A stretch of 64,000 nucleotides of DNA from Casuarina equisetifolia. Lineage: Eukaryota; Streptophyta; Magnoliopsida; Fagales; Casuarinaceae. The notes under the pieces are model-generated. The model did not search any database and had not been told where the DNA came from. It was given only the letters and a program-made list of their open reading frames with translations. The translations under genes and the position numbers were made by a program. This document shows, in pieces, positions 37,711-50,291 of the stretch. Within the stretch, counting starts at the first letter, position 1. Every line of letters begins with the position of its first letter. The stretch is taken from contig CM052355.1 of the NCBI GenBank assembly GCA_028551475.1, positions 17,877,543-17,941,542 on the forward strand, in the 5' to 3' direction.

Positions 37711-40700
37711 TGTCTACTTTCTGAATGAGTTCCCATTTATCTGTAATAGGCCTCGAGTCAGCAGACTGTACGGGAACTTCTGTAGGTGTATCAAAATGCT
37801 TTAGTTGTTTCATCTTTATGTGAGAAATTACTATTCCTTTTCCACACTGATATTGATGAAAATTTCAGTAATCTCTAATTGACTAAACTGTAATAGTTGT
37901 TTACTTCTATGTTGGTAACGAAGTCACATATTAAAGAGATGCAATTTTGAGGTACATTTTGAATAGAAAACTATTATTTTAGTTCATGAGTTATAGTTTG
38001 AATTGAGTTTAAAACCTTGTATACTATTATATTTTAGGTTAATTGAGTTCTTTCATCCATGTTACCTTTTACTTGTTACTAATATTAAGACAGATCTTTT
38101 AGCATATTAAGGGTATTGAAAACTATAGTCACATATCAAAAAGATATAATCTTGAAGTAAAATTTAAATGAAAAAATTGTCCTCTCATTTAGTTTAAACT
38201 TTTGAATTTTTTGATATAATCTACGTGGTCCACGTTTTTTAAAATTTATTTAGAGCTGTCTTAAGTCTCCTATCTACCGCCCCACAACCCTTCTTCTCGC
38301 TTAACCTTTTCTTTTTTGGATTTCAAACTTCTGACTTGGCTGTATCCGAACTCATTCTACACTTGGAAATGCCATAATCTATAGTTCCTGCAACTTTAAA
38401 AGATGCACATCCTACACTCATTCCGCTAAGTTGTAGCTCCACACAGGATATGTCACCGCAGTTGACAGAGAAGGCAAATCCCATTTCCGAAGTGTGGATA
38501 CTCAGAATGTTACATCTCCAAAGTGGTTAAATCCCTCTCTTAATATCTAATTCGAAGGAGCAGTTTTACTTCCCAAAACATCTGATTCACACCTCACATA
38601 ATGTATTGTCCATGCCGAAGTCATTATGCATTTCGGGCTTCGTTCAAAGCTGCTGCACTTGATCCCAGAAGAGCCATGAAGTCAGTGCCCGGCGAGATCC
38701 CAATCACACAGCCGTAGCTGGAGAAAATGATGGCATTCATTGCATTCTGAAAATGATTGATGAAACATGACTAGTTGATCGGTGACGCTTGTCAGCACAG
38801 GCTGGGACATCCTGATCTCAGCTCCTCTAAAGCATACAGGACTCAAGTTTGTAAAGCCAAAAAATATGGACAAGTCGATGCGCCACTGCCTGGGGTCCCC
38901 TCCCCCTCTTTACCTCCCCTTAAAGCTGTAATACCTTTTTATTGCTTGTGATGTTGGGCTTTATGTCCCCGTCGTTTTCAAATATTTTTCGTTGATCTCT
39001 TAACATTAAGTCAAAAAGGCCTTAGCCTTAGTATCATAAATTAATTATTCCTTCATATTTTGTGAAACAAACCTCACTATGGAATTAGGGAAACTCTTGA
39101 CTTAATAGTATTTTTTAAGATAAACCCTAATTGATAGTCCTGTCGATCATGGGTTCAAGTTCCTTCCTTTCTTTCAGTGCATGAGTTATAAAAGAAAAAA
39201 AACTATGGAACTAGCAAACTTAAATATATTAACTTGATTAGTTTAATTATTTTTAGAATGTAATATTTTACCATGCTTTTGATTCAATGTCATGGACAAC
39301 ATAATTTAAGACAATGCATCTAATCAATCCGCATAGTTTGAATGTCATATTTATCTTTAATGTAAATTATAACAAACTTAAACATAGAGTAAAAAACCTT
39401 AACCTTAGTAGAGTAAATTAATTACTCGTTTAGTTTTTGGAAACAAAAAAAGCTTTAGCGGGAAAAGTAGTGGTTATGGCGGGCACATGATGAGCCCCGG
39501 GGAGCGCATCATTTATGTGCTCACAATCATGAGGACTAAACCTACCGTACCCCTTTCTGTCCGCCCTCCGCGGCATCCATGAAGTTGCAGTCCAGCCCCA
39601 CATGTCCGGATGCCTCGGAGGAGAAACATAAACGTTGATATGGGCACTTCGACATTATAAGCAGTGGACCCCACTGTCTCTGTCTTCCTAGATGGTTGTT
39701 AAGCTCGCTCATGGCGTAGCCTAGCATCGTACGCCGAACATTACAGCCGTCCACGTGGTTCTGGTCAGGTTCACGTGCGCGCATGTGACACTTGCCTGGT
39801 TCCCGCGGACGACGTTAATGTTGTTGGCGCCGCGACTTAACGCCCATGTGATTATACTATTTAATCTAATTATCATTAATTTCCATCGGAGTTCTCCATT
39901 AAGCCAGCGCAAAAAAATAATCCAATCCGCCGTGAATTTGGTCGCTTCAGCCGATGAATAGAGTGCATCAAAGCATGACAGAGAGAGAAACAAGACCCCC
40001 ACGCGCACGTTGACGGTGTTTTTTGTTTTGTTAAGGACGATAAATCTTGACTAATTAATTATACGTATAATCAGGCCAAAATACCATACGGCTACAAAGG
40101 CTCTGCCCGTTGCACATTGCAAAGAGAGGTGTCATTATGTTGTTATCCAAAGACATTGGATTTGACCAGTGTGGGAAAGGAACAAGCGAGCAGGACCTGA
40201 CACTGGCAGTAGAGAGAAGCATTTAACAAATAAGAAGAAAGAAAGCCACCAAGGAGACAAAAGTTGCGTTAATATCTTAACTTTCCCTTTTTGGCTCCCT
40301 TCTCTGCTTTGGTTTTGCTGTCATTTTTCCTGTCGAAACTTGTCTTGTGTTGAAGAAGAAAGGGCAATTGCCGTTGTTACAGAGCATCACCGTTGTTGTT
40401 TGGATGAACGGAAGGATTGATGGGGTGTACTGTCTAGATGTATCCAGGGAAAAGGACCTGTAGAACAGATAAAAGTATGTTTTAAGATAAGCTAGGAGAA
40501 AGAGGAAAAAAAAATAAAAATAAAAATAAAAATATAGCCCCCGTTCTAGGGATATTCCATTTATGCTCTCGCATGGGCATCACCAGTAAATCTCATTGAA
40601 AACTGGGGTGGGGGCGGAGCGGGGCGCCCAATGAATCAAAGGAGACACTCAATGTCCATGAAAAACTAGGAACAAGAGAGTAGAGCAAAGCAAAGAGGCT

Positions 40701-40900
40701 TCGAGGGAGGGGGAGATCCAAAGATAGACGCCTTTTTTACTTTTATTTTAATTATCTCGGCTTTGCTGTGCTTGTGAAGTTGGCTTTGGTTAACCCCATA
40801 GTCTAAGTCTCTCGCAAAACCCCATCCAGCAAGGCGACGGAAAATAACAGAAAAAACTATTGCCAGAAAATTATTGTTCTGGTTGTGGTGATTACTATTG
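37711..40900. other. Intergenic DNA upstream of the kinase gene
   Basis: I see no gene here that I can support. Open frames (for example 38682-38873 and 39542-40008 on the minus strand) are short and match no family I recognise. Two G-box cores lie at 39751-39758 (CCACGTGG) and 39772-39777 (CACGTG), in a locally GC-richer patch (39530-39830) about 2 kb upstream of the kinase ATG. Confidence 0.5.
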
Positions 40901-40904
40901 TTTC

Positions 40905-40905
40905 A

Positions 40906-40937
<32 letters not shown>

Positions 40938-40958
40938 CCTCTCTCTCTCTCTCTCTAT
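40905..40958. repeat. (CT)n microsatellite in the kinase 5' leader
   Basis: An imperfect CT repeat of about 54 bp lies some 900 bp before the kinase start codon. CT-rich tracts near plant transcription starts are common. Confidence 0.9.
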
Positions 40959-41132
40959 CTTTATTGTTTCGATCGGATCTGAAGCACTTCTTCAGAGGAA
41001 CAGAAAGATACCCTCCACTATCCACCAAAAGTTATTTCACTTTCTTTGCTGGGTTGTGGGTTCTCTCTTACTGTTCCAACTGTCATGAAGGATTACTTGC
41101 CCTGCATTGTACTCTCTCTTCTCTGATCAAAG

Positions 41133-41821
41133 GTACACCCTTTATGTCTTTCTATTCTTGTTCTTCTATGTGAGTTCCTTGCTTTGAAGCTTGTCTTAGT
41201 TGCTTGAGGGAGAGTCACCTTAGTGGTATTTTGCTGTGAACGAATGGTGGCCTTGGTTTTCTTGGGTGCCAAATATGAGACATGGAGCTTGATTGTTTTA
41301 TCAAATTCTAGTTTTTTTCTTTCACTGCATTTTCTCGGCAACCAAAAGGGGCATTTAGGTCATCGGGAAGCTTCTTGATGGGACGTTGGAGTGTCAAAGC
41401 AATGTAAATTTCTTGGGTATTCATGTGGCTATTGACTTTGTTAGAGTTTGCATACTTCGTGTATAAATTACGGTGAATATCTTGATTCACGGGGCAGGTA
41501 TGGGCATCTTGCTTTTTCTCAGTTCAGCTATAGGTTTCTTGTTTTCTCCGCAATCTTTGGGATTTCTTTAGTGGAATGGAATTTTCGTGTCAAGGTCTAT
41601 GTCAATTGTGTATTTGTTTGAATTTGAATGCCTGGTCATTCAATTTCACGTCTTTGTTTCTAGCACACTATCTTGTAAATTTAGAAAGCCATTTAAGTTG
41701 GAAGATTTCTTAATTAATGACTCTGATATAACTGCATAAGAGGGGGAGCATATCGGTTATCATTTCAACAGCTACATCTCACCAAATCTTTATGCTTTGT
41801 GTAGATTTTGGTGTGACACAG
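41133..41821 (+). other. Probable 5' UTR intron of the D6PK-like kinase
   Basis: A donor-like AAAG|GTACAC at 41133 and an acceptor-like GACACAG ending at 41821, 18 bp before the ATG, would remove several upstream ATGs. An alternative acceptor lies near 41813. This is inferred from motifs only. Confidence 0.4.
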
Positions 41822-41839
41822 TCTGTGTCAATTTGTTGA

Positions 41840-44800
41840 ATGGAGTTACCTACTGATGGAGTCAATTCTTTGTCAAAGACTCAGAATCTGGCAATAGGCA
41901 AGAACCTTCCAAGATCTGGGACTCCTCGCTCCTCTCGCCCTGTATCTCCAAAACAAACTAGAGATGAAGTGGCTTCTTCCACTTCCTACGCCACTGCTCA
42001 TAGTCATCATCACATGAAGACTCATCATTCAAATGGTTACGTGATTAATCAAAAGCCTTCTTACAAGACAGCCCATGGTAACGTGCAGCATGAAGAGTTG
42101 CCCACCACGGTGAAACACTTATACAACTCAGGTAAGGGGAAATCTGAATATGTAGGTCCCAGTAATGTTCTTAGTAAAGCAGTTGAAACGTCTCATGAGG
42201 AGAAGGTTTCCACCTTGAAAAAATCTTATGTCAAGAATCCCATTGCTGATTCCAAGAATTATTATTCTGGGGGCGCACTAGAATCTGAAAATTCTGTTTT
42301 AGGCCCATTTAATGGAGGTTCTACACAAGCGAGCAGCCATATAACATTTCAATCAGCAGTGACAGTGTGTCCAAGCCCTCAGAACAGTCTCTATGCTGCT
42401 ACTTTATATTCAGAAGCCAAACAAAGTTTTACAAATACGGAAGTTAGTGAATGTACAAGCAGTGTTGACAAGTATGGTGAAAGTGTCGAAGTTACCAATT
42501 CTTGTGACTTTGTTGAAAGCAGGAAGACCAGCATCTACAGAGGCAGCACTGGCAGTGATATTAGTGATGAGAGCAGCTCCAGTAGTTTAAGCAGTGCCAT
42601 GTACAAGCCCCACAAGGCCAATGATAGAAGATGGGAAGCCGTTCAAGCTGTTCGATCTCGTGATGGGATGTTGGAGATGAAAAATTTTAGATTGTTGAGG
42701 AGATTAGGATGTGGAGACATAGGCAGCGTTCATCTAGCAGAGTTGACTGGCACTAAAACTTATTTTGCTATGAAGGTGATGGATAAATCAGCTCTGGCAA
42801 GTCGCAAGAAGCTTCCAAGAGCTCAGACAGAAAGAGAGATACTGCAATCTTTGGATCACCCCTTCCTCCCAACATTGTATACACATTTTGAGACTGAGCA
42901 GTTCTCTTGCTTGGTTATGGAGTTTTGTCCTGGTGGAGACCTACATGCACTCAGACAAAGACAACCTGGGAAGTATTTTCCTGAGCATGCTGCCAGGTTA
43001 GGAACTATTTTCTCCTCCTTTTCCTTTCATTTTTGCTTTAGTGACTGAAAATTGCATTTGTGCTGATGCAAACTGTCAACAATCAAATGCTTTACCATTA
43101 CAACTTGAGCATCATACAAAAAGATTGGTTCGCTTGCTTAAGATTATGGAAGGAAATTCGTGAGTCCAATTCCAGCTAAAACTGTCTTTCAAAACTGTCT
43201 CTGGAAGGTCTTCTTTTTCATGTTATTGTTTTTGTTTTGCATCATACAAATTATCAAAATGGACTATGACCAAGTCATCGGTGATGTAAAAACACTCATT
43301 CACATAGTTTGACTGTGGTACTTTGTCATCATCTTCGCTGTAAAAACCTTGGTGAGAGTGAGACTTTTGGCTTTAGAGCTGCAAACTCGAACTTTCTAAT
43401 GATTGTGTCTGGTGCATTACGTGAAGTGCTGCTAGTAGTAGATCCTACATATTTGCCCTTTTTTTATTTTGGCTGGAGTTTTTTGATGATTAACTATTCC
43501 CTTTGCCATTGCCATTCTTGTTGATATCTCTAGGCATACCACCCTGATGAATTAAAGCTGCAAAGAGCTCCCACCAGGAACAAATCCATGGGGGGTGCCC
43601 CCCAAAAATTTGGAGAAAATTAAAAATCTTTCAAGGATTCATATAAATTTAACTAAATGGTTTGTGGTTTTTTGCTGATTTTACTAATGGTGCCCCTTCC
43701 CAGAAAAATTTTAGTCTAATCTGATTCCCCAAAAAACAAAATTCCTGTCTTTGCCCCTGGTTCCACCTGCATGAAGTTGATGCCGCATGTTATTTTTTAA
43801 CTACTTCAACCTTCTTTATTATCTTTATTGAAAGCCTGTAGTCCTTCACTTCATGCGATTTTGGCACTCATAAAAGTTTCTTATTTTGCTCTTAAGTTTT
43901 TAATTCTTGACTGCCAAAGTTTTTGAATTAACTCAAGTCTGCATTTCCTTTGGAAACGTGAGCATTATGAAGGTTGGCTTGTCCTTAATGTGGTTGATGT
44001 GTAAGTTGCGTCCGTTGTTGCTTCTGTGATTATCTGATTATCAGTATGTTTCACAAGTATTAACATATTAAGCCTAAATTGTCATTCCAAAGCTATAAAA
44101 GTTCAGTATCGTTTGTACATCATTCACTTTTCTTTTCTTTTTTCTTTTTTTTTGTGTGGGGGTGTTTGTGTTTTGGGTCTGTGTGGGGGGAAGAGGGGGG
44201 GGGGGGTTGTTGAAGAGTTAGAAGTACTTGTCGTAGGATTTTCTTTCTTCCAGTTAGATCCAGATCCTTTTTATATATAACGTTAGTGTTGACCAAATAT
44301 GACTTATGAACTACAAGGAAGTTGCAGTTTTATATGTAGAATATACAGTTAGAGAAAAAAAAATCCGGTAAACTTGATTGTAGTTTCAAGCAATTAATAT
44401 CTGCCATTACCCTGCAGGTTTTATGTGGCTGAAGTTCTTCTTGCTCTGGAGTATTTGCATATGCTTGGTATCATTTACAGGGACCTTAAACCCGAAAATG
44501 TATTGGTGAGGGAAGATGGACACATAATGCTTTCGGATTTTGACCTCTCTCTAAGATGTGCTGTCTGTCCAACTCTGGTAAAATCCTCAAACTCAAGCTT
44601 AGAAACCAAAAGCTCTGGATACTGTGCTCAACCTGCATGCATAGAGCCATCTTGCATCATACAGCCAGATTGCATCCAACCCGCATGTTTTGCACCAGGC
44701 TTCTTATCGAGGAAAAGCAAGAAGGAAAAAAAGAACAAACCAAAGAATGACATTTCTCATCAAGTGACCCCTCTCCCCGAGCTCATAGCTGAACCAACAA

Positions 44801-45288
44801 ATGCTCGATCAATGTCTTTTGTTGGTACACACGAGTACCTGGCACCTGAAATCATTAAAGGTGAAGGCCATGGCAGTGCTGTAGATTGGTGGACCTACGG
44901 GATATTTCTTTATGAGCTTTTATTTGGTAAAACTCCATTTAAGGGAGCAGAGAACCGGGCCACTCTATTTAATGTGGTTGGCCAACCATTGAGATTTCCA
45001 GAGTCACCGACCGTGAGCTTTGCTGCTAGGGACTTGATCAGGGGTCTACTTGTAAAAGAGCCACAACATCGTCTTGCCTATAGGCGTGGTGCTACAGAAG
45101 TTAAACAGCATCCCTTCTTTCAAAGTGTAAATTGGGCTCTTATTCGGTGTACGAATCCGCCAGAGGTACCAAAACCAGTTGTGATGGACTTCCCCCCTAG
45201 AACCAATGTGCCAAAAGCACCTGCAACTGAGGTGCCTGGTGTCGATGTGAAGCCTTCAGGTAATTATTTAGAAATTGATTTCTTTTGA
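41840..45288 (+). CDS. D6PKL: AGCVIII serine/threonine kinase, D6PK-like
   Basis: The protein is a plant AGC1-type kinase of the D6PK group, whose members phosphorylate PIN auxin exporters at the plasma membrane. Two exons, 41840-42996 and 44418-45288, split one Arg codon and give 675 aa. Residues 1 to about 280 are a Ser/Thr-rich, low-complexity tail, longer than in the founding D6PK. The kinase domain has a Gly loop starting [11 protein letters not shown] (Gly290), catalytic Lys312 in [16 protein letters not shown] (406-413) and DFD (426-428) in place of DFG, the hallmark of AGCVIII kinases. A Cys-rich insertion with [13 protein letters not shown] repeats and a basic KSKKEKKNK stretch precedes the activation segment [11 protein letters not shown]. 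The C-terminus ends LEIDFF, a PDK1-docking (PIF) type motif. All catalytic residues are present. Confidence 0.95.
44181..44206 (+). repeat. Poly-G tract in the kinase intron
   Basis: GTGTGGGGGG, AAGA and then about 12 G lie in the single coding intron, some 210 bp before its acceptor. Such tracts are prone to length change and assembly error. Confidence 0.8.
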
Positions 45289-46949
45289 TTCTTGTATTCA
45301 TTTTCTTTGAACCAGCTGTCATCTCCTCGTTTGTATTGTGCCTCGATGGTTTCTTTCCATTGCAAAAGGGTACAAATCTGTAATTCCTTTCATGGGCAGT
45401 TGTAACTTCACCTTGGTGCTAGGCACATGATAAACATCAGTGAGGAAAAGCAAATGCATTTAAAGGAATGAAATTGCCCAACTTCTTTTCCTACGGTTGT
45501 CGCTTCTGTTGAAATATAGTTTTCGAGATCGAGGAACACCTACTTTGCAAGTGTGATTTTCCATTTAAATCGAAAATCTAGCACTGGAAGTTTGTACCTC
45601 CTTCTCTTTAACAAATCTGTACTATGGGTAGTCTGGACGTTAGTGGTTCAAGGAAACCCCATTAAATTCTGCAAATAGTTACCCTTCTGGTGCAAGTCAG
45701 GAAGACAGCTGAAAATTTTATTGGCTGGTTAAGTGGGTGTCAAGGTGAGATGATTGTTACGTGCATCATTTGGGAGCACATAACAGGCCTTTTATGGGGT
45801 TGATACACACTCATTTGGGACGGCTTGTGAGAGATTAACGGAAGATTTTGCATCATTAAAGGGACACAAAGACCTTTCGTATCATCAAAGGGATACAACA
45901 CCTTAGTTTTCATAAGGGAAAACAAGACTTATGATTCCAGGTTTACAAAAGCTGCCCTCTACCTTCACACGGTTAGCTCTTATAAGAGCCTCCTCGTCCT
46001 TCTACAGCAACACAACGTCAACAAGAATGATTAGCTCTTAACCCGTTACAGACGTAACTTGCTTTTCCCCATATCCTGTTACAACCATCTCAAGCCTAGG
46101 ACCTAAGCCTAGTAAGGAAAACCCATTACAGACGCAACATGCTTTTCCCCCGTACCCTATTACAATCGTCTCAGGCCTAGGTTCTAAGCCTAGTGAAGAA
46201 GAAAAATCCATCTTAATTCTTTTACATAACAATGATCTTGGGAAGAAAGGTCGAAGAGCTGGAGCAGGGGCTAACCTTTAGTCTTGGTTAAATAAGTCCC
46301 GACATAGGCTGTTGCATGTTCATGCACTGCGGTGAGCAAAATGCAGGGTTTCAAGGTTCAGTCCGTAGTTGATTACTTACTGTCACAGATGCGAAAGTCC
46401 TTCGAATCACGTCTATTGAAGACTTGGTGAGGGTGACCACGAGGTCCTCTTGAGTTGTTGCCTCAGGTACGTGCAGATTTTGTTAGGTTCCTTAACTGTA
46501 AGTCCACCAAGGCCCACTTAGAATTCCAATTCGTAAGTCCTCGCGTCAGCAATCAACATCTGCAAGACACTCCACGGCACAAAGTGCCACTTTCCCACCA
46601 ATGGTAGCTTTTGCGTCGCGTTACAGCCACTGCCTCTTGCATTCCTTTTTATTATTATTATTTGAAAAATTCAGCTGAACCGTTTACTGATAAAACAGGT
46701 TGAGAAGTCATTAGACCTGTTTTTGGAGGATACAAGGCAGGGCATTGAACCTAGCCCTTATTAAATATCACCCAAATTGGTGGGTGTATAAAAATTACAT
46801 TGATGAATAATTGTGACCTGAAACACTAAAATGGACAAATAAGAAATTAAAGATTATTAAAGAATGTGTAAGTTCTTGTATTCAAGGGGGCTTGTTATAC
46901 TCAAGACCTAATTGATCTTTTCATGTGATTTTTTCACAATTACCTAGGA
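45289..46949. other. Kinase 3' flank and intergenic DNA
   Basis: The 3' UTR of the kinase is followed by non-coding sequence. The only structured element seen is a tandem duplication at 46041-46200. Confidence 0.5.
46041..46200. repeat. About 80-bp tandem duplication
   Basis: Two copies (46041-46120 and 46121-46200) share the order ACCC.TTACAGACG, GCTTTTCCCC, CTAGG and TAAGCCTAGT. They are diverged at roughly one site in eight. Confidence 0.85.
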
Positions 46950-47938
46950 GTGAACCCAAGACTGTTAAAATTTGTAAACTTGTAACTGAATGACCAAAAT
47001 TCGCTAATCCATCTACTAGAAAATTTGCCTCACGATATACATGTGAGACTTTGACATTTGATGAAAGAAAACTTGAGCACTGTCAAATTTCATTATGAAT
47101 TCCACAGAGCTGAAAATTCCTTTGTAATGCTATGAACCATAAATTGTAAGTCTACCTCTACCTCTAAAATAATAGTACCTTTTTGAGAACATATGTTAAG
47201 GCCATAAAGTAATGCTAACACCTTTGCTCGAGCACTATTTCCTTGTCCTAAATTAACAATTGTAAGTAATTATGACACTTCCTCTCCAATCATGCACCAC
47301 TTCTCCTTTGTACATGCTTCAACTTTAAAGAACCTTAAGAAGGACATGACTAGCGTACCATACAACCTTTGCGAACATGCAACATTACAATGAGAATATT
47401 TGTGGCTTGAATTCTTATGCAATCTTTCAAATAAGGGAAAGAACAACTTGAGAATGAAGCCATTAGAGGGACAAGTTTCTATAAGTACTTCCTTAACCAA
47501 AATTGGTAAGAAATACCCTTTATTCGAGTATGCTACATTATTTCTTGCCAACTAGATATGCCATAAAATCATACATCGAACTAGTGCTAACAACATTCCT
47601 CCTTGTGTAGATATACTTGATTCTTGAAACCAATCCTCTACTAGGTGCAAAATTGTTTCTCTTTGTACTAAAGTCTACAATAGATTACAAAAATGATTCC
47701 ACGTACTAGTAACTAACTTCCCTTGACAAAAGAGGTGATCAATGGTCTCACATTGTGATGAAGAACAACAATAGCATTGGGATGCAAGCGAGAAGCCACA
47801 CTCTTGAACTTTATTATCCATAGGAAACCATGATACATCATCCTCCACATAAAGAAACCACTCTTGCATTCTTCCCCTTTTGTGAGGGAGCAAAACTTTG
47901 ATGTTTTGCAACCAATTGGGCCAAAGTTGAACCTTCAT
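46950..47938 (-). mobile_element. Decayed LINE (non-LTR) retrotransposon 3' part
   Basis: On the minus strand, 47938-47675 reads as a reverse-transcriptase zinc-binding (zf-RVT) domain, with WFPMDNKVQECGFSLASQCY and then CETIDHLFCQG. Further downstream in other frames come ARNNVAYSNKG, KVEACTKEKW, then GNSARAKVLALLYGLNICSQ and VSHVYREANFLVDGLANFGH. This is the LINE RNase H (RVT_3) core with its HVYREAN signature. The order zf-RVT then RNase H is that of plant L1-type elements. Several frameshifts separate the blocks, so it is a dead copy. The reverse transcriptase and ORF1 are not present nearby. Confidence 0.8.
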
Positions 47939-49900
47939 TTATATTAAAGATTATGAATAAATAACTTGTTTCTAGATTTTTGATGTGAGATTTAACACAC
48001 ACAATGAACATAGAAAACACATTTTCTATGAGTATTTTTAGATAAGTAAAAGGTGAAAGATAGAACTTAAGATCTCAATTAACTTTTTAGCACAACCCAT
48101 GAGAGTATTAAGGAAAAATTTAGATCTTAATATTGTGTTATAAGGTTTAAAGTCAAATTAATAAGTTGAAGGGACATTTTTATATTTAAATGATTGTTAA
48201 TGATTATACTTTCTTAATATAAGACTTTTGTCTTTATCCACCTTTTCAACATAACTCATTATAATCAACATAACTTGCAAGTTTTGTGTATAAAAGGTGT
48301 TTTCTTGAAATCAGACTTTGGTTCATGTTAGAAATTTTTTTTTTATTTAAATCATCTTATAAGAAAAAAGATATATTCTTCATTTTAAAAAGAAATTCTT
48401 AAATAAAATTTAGATAATATAAAACAACTTACATTATATTTAGCCAACTTATCAAGTTTAGTACTTCTATTATTCAACCATTATATAAAATGTTCATTTG
48501 ACACGTGATTATTACATAATTTGTAATTGAATTTACGTTTGTTTCTTGTTGATCATTCCTCTTTGTATAACTCAGTATGTATGTGGAATTTTTTATTTAT
48601 TTATTTATTTTATTTCTTTCGCTATAACTTCTAAGTAAACCAAGCAACATTTGTGGGGTCATGCCAAAGTTATGTATTTATTTTACAATATTCAGTTGTC
48701 CATTTATAATGAGAATAACTTATATTGCTTGATAATTTGCTTCCCAATCTACTGTATTCTAGAATTGTTATCATTATTTTTATATTTGTTTGCATTGATC
48801 TTCTATCTTTAGTTGAAGGATTGACTTGAATCATGACAACCAAATGAGCAGACCCCCCGAAAAAAGAAAATATCGTAACGGTTCACCGTTAGGGGCACTT
48901 TCACGCGCTGAGATCTCTACGCTCCTGTCAACTGGGCTTGGTTACGTAGGACCTCCACTTTTCTTGCTCGACAGATCACAATCAGAGTCTGGAAGGCGGG
49001 AGAGATGCAATTGAGTACAGCGCAAAAAGAGAGATCTCGTGGGGCCTCATCCGAATATGCGACACATTGTGTGAACGAGATCATCTTGGGAATCAAAGCA
49101 AGTGCCTCTTTGTCTTGTACCTTGAATGAAGAAGGCAAGTAGCGGATGTGGCCTGAAAGTAACACTCCATAAACCTCCATAAGCATAATTCCATAGACAC
49201 TTCTGAACGATACAAAATCGTTGTCCATTTGTGTGGTAATTTTCACTGTGGCTTGAAATAAGTGCTTAATTTCATGGATTAGCTCAAAAGAAAAATAAAC
49301 AATAAAATTCATTTTAAGATGTGATAGAAGAGTCATGTTAAGAAACACATTAAAAATATTATTTATATAATAATATATTCTACTAACTTTTAAATTAATT
49401 TTTAAGTTGATACGATTATCTTAATATAATATTAAAATTCTTTAGTGTAATATTGAAGTTAAGATTCTCTTGATATCTTTATAGATTTTTATTGATTTGA
49501 GTTCATATATTGTCTATATAATGTGATACTATAATAATTTGATAATTTGATAATTTAAAATTTAAATTTTAGATTTTAGAATTTAGAAATTGTGTTAAGA
49601 TATGACTAATAAGTTTCATATTATCAAAGAATATATGAAAAAGTCTTTTCATAAATTATCTTCAAGGATCGGAGGAAAAAATAAATATTATTTTTTTAAA
49701 AGACAAAACTATACGCAAACTATATAATTCCTCATCATCAGACTTCTGATTTAGGCGTCCGTCACTGTCCAGTTAAAAGGTCAAACGGCGTTTCAGCCAC
49801 ATCGACAAATTTGTACAGAGACAAAACATATAGGTAAAGCAAATAAAAATTTTATATGTAAGAAATTAGAGATTTTATGAACCTCCTAAAGGGTCTGTAG
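47939..49900. other. AT-rich gene-free DNA
   Basis: Very AT-rich sequence with no supported gene. A short frame at 48917-49348 (minus) contains YGIMLMEVYG, weakly like a receptor-kinase subdomain, but nothing around it supports a kinase. Confidence 0.5.
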
Positions 49901-49924
49901 TTGATTCAGAAAGTATATCGCTTA

Positions 49925-49932
49925 TATATAAA
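49925..49932 (+). promoter_or_regulatory. TATA box of the sucrase/ferredoxin-like gene
   Basis: TATATAAA lies about 60 bp before the first ATG codons of the leader (49987). It is the best core-promoter signal in the region. Confidence 0.55.
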
Positions 49933-49986
49933 GGACATTAAAAACGGATTCTGTTTCATGGATTGGCGGAAGTCTCCCCAGGAGGC

Positions 49987-50178
49987 ATGATGCAGTCGTG
50001 TTCTACACTCGCCGAACCCCGCGACCACACCATATTTCCCTCTCATCTCCACCAGCGCGTGTTGTACATTCTCTCCCCGCGCTTCTGTCTTGTTACCCAA
50101 GCAGCCATCACCATCCGAACCCAGAGCTTACCCTTAATGCAATCACAAACGTCAGTGGCACCCAGAGCTTACCCTTAA
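49987..50178 (+). CDS. Upstream ORF in the leader of the sucrase/ferredoxin-like gene
   Basis: A 63-codon frame starts with ATGATG at 49987. Its TAA stop (50176-50178) overlaps the next in-frame ATG of the main gene by one base (TAATG). It has no recognisable domain. If transcribed, it could limit translation from the 50178 start or pass ribosomes on by reinitiation. Confidence 0.4.
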   Translation: MMQSCSTLAEPRDHTIFPSHLHQRVLYILSPRFCLVTQAAITIRTQSLPLMQSQTSVAPRAYP

Positions 50179-50181
50179 TGC
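50119..50181 (+). repeat. 22-bp direct repeat, period 41
   Basis: The same 22 bases, containing CCAGAGCTTACCCTTAATGC, occur at 50119-50140 and 50160-50181. The second copy supplies the ATG at 50178, which suggests a small duplication created or copied the upstream start. Confidence 0.9.
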
Positions 50182-50291
50182 GCGTTGCACGCACGTCTCG
50201 TTTTCTCATCTCCGCTGCGACCTTCAACACTGCATTTCTTTCATACCCGCTCTCTCGCGCTCGAATCCGAGCTCTGATCCTAGCTTCTACC

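Noticed and set aside
38625..38890. Minus-strand frames near 38.7 kb (FFGFTNLSPVCFRG, NAIIFSSYGCVIG)
   Set aside because: The pieces look slightly protein-like in two frames and could be a pseudogene fragment, but I could not tie them to a family.
39542..40008. Minus-strand frames of 80-95 codons
   Set aside because: Local GC-richness explains the open frames; no start context, splice partners or recognised motif.
48917..49348. 143-codon minus frame with YGIMLMEVYG
   Set aside because: It resembles one receptor-kinase subdomain, but no catalytic loop, DFG or flanking LRR is nearby; too weak to annotate.
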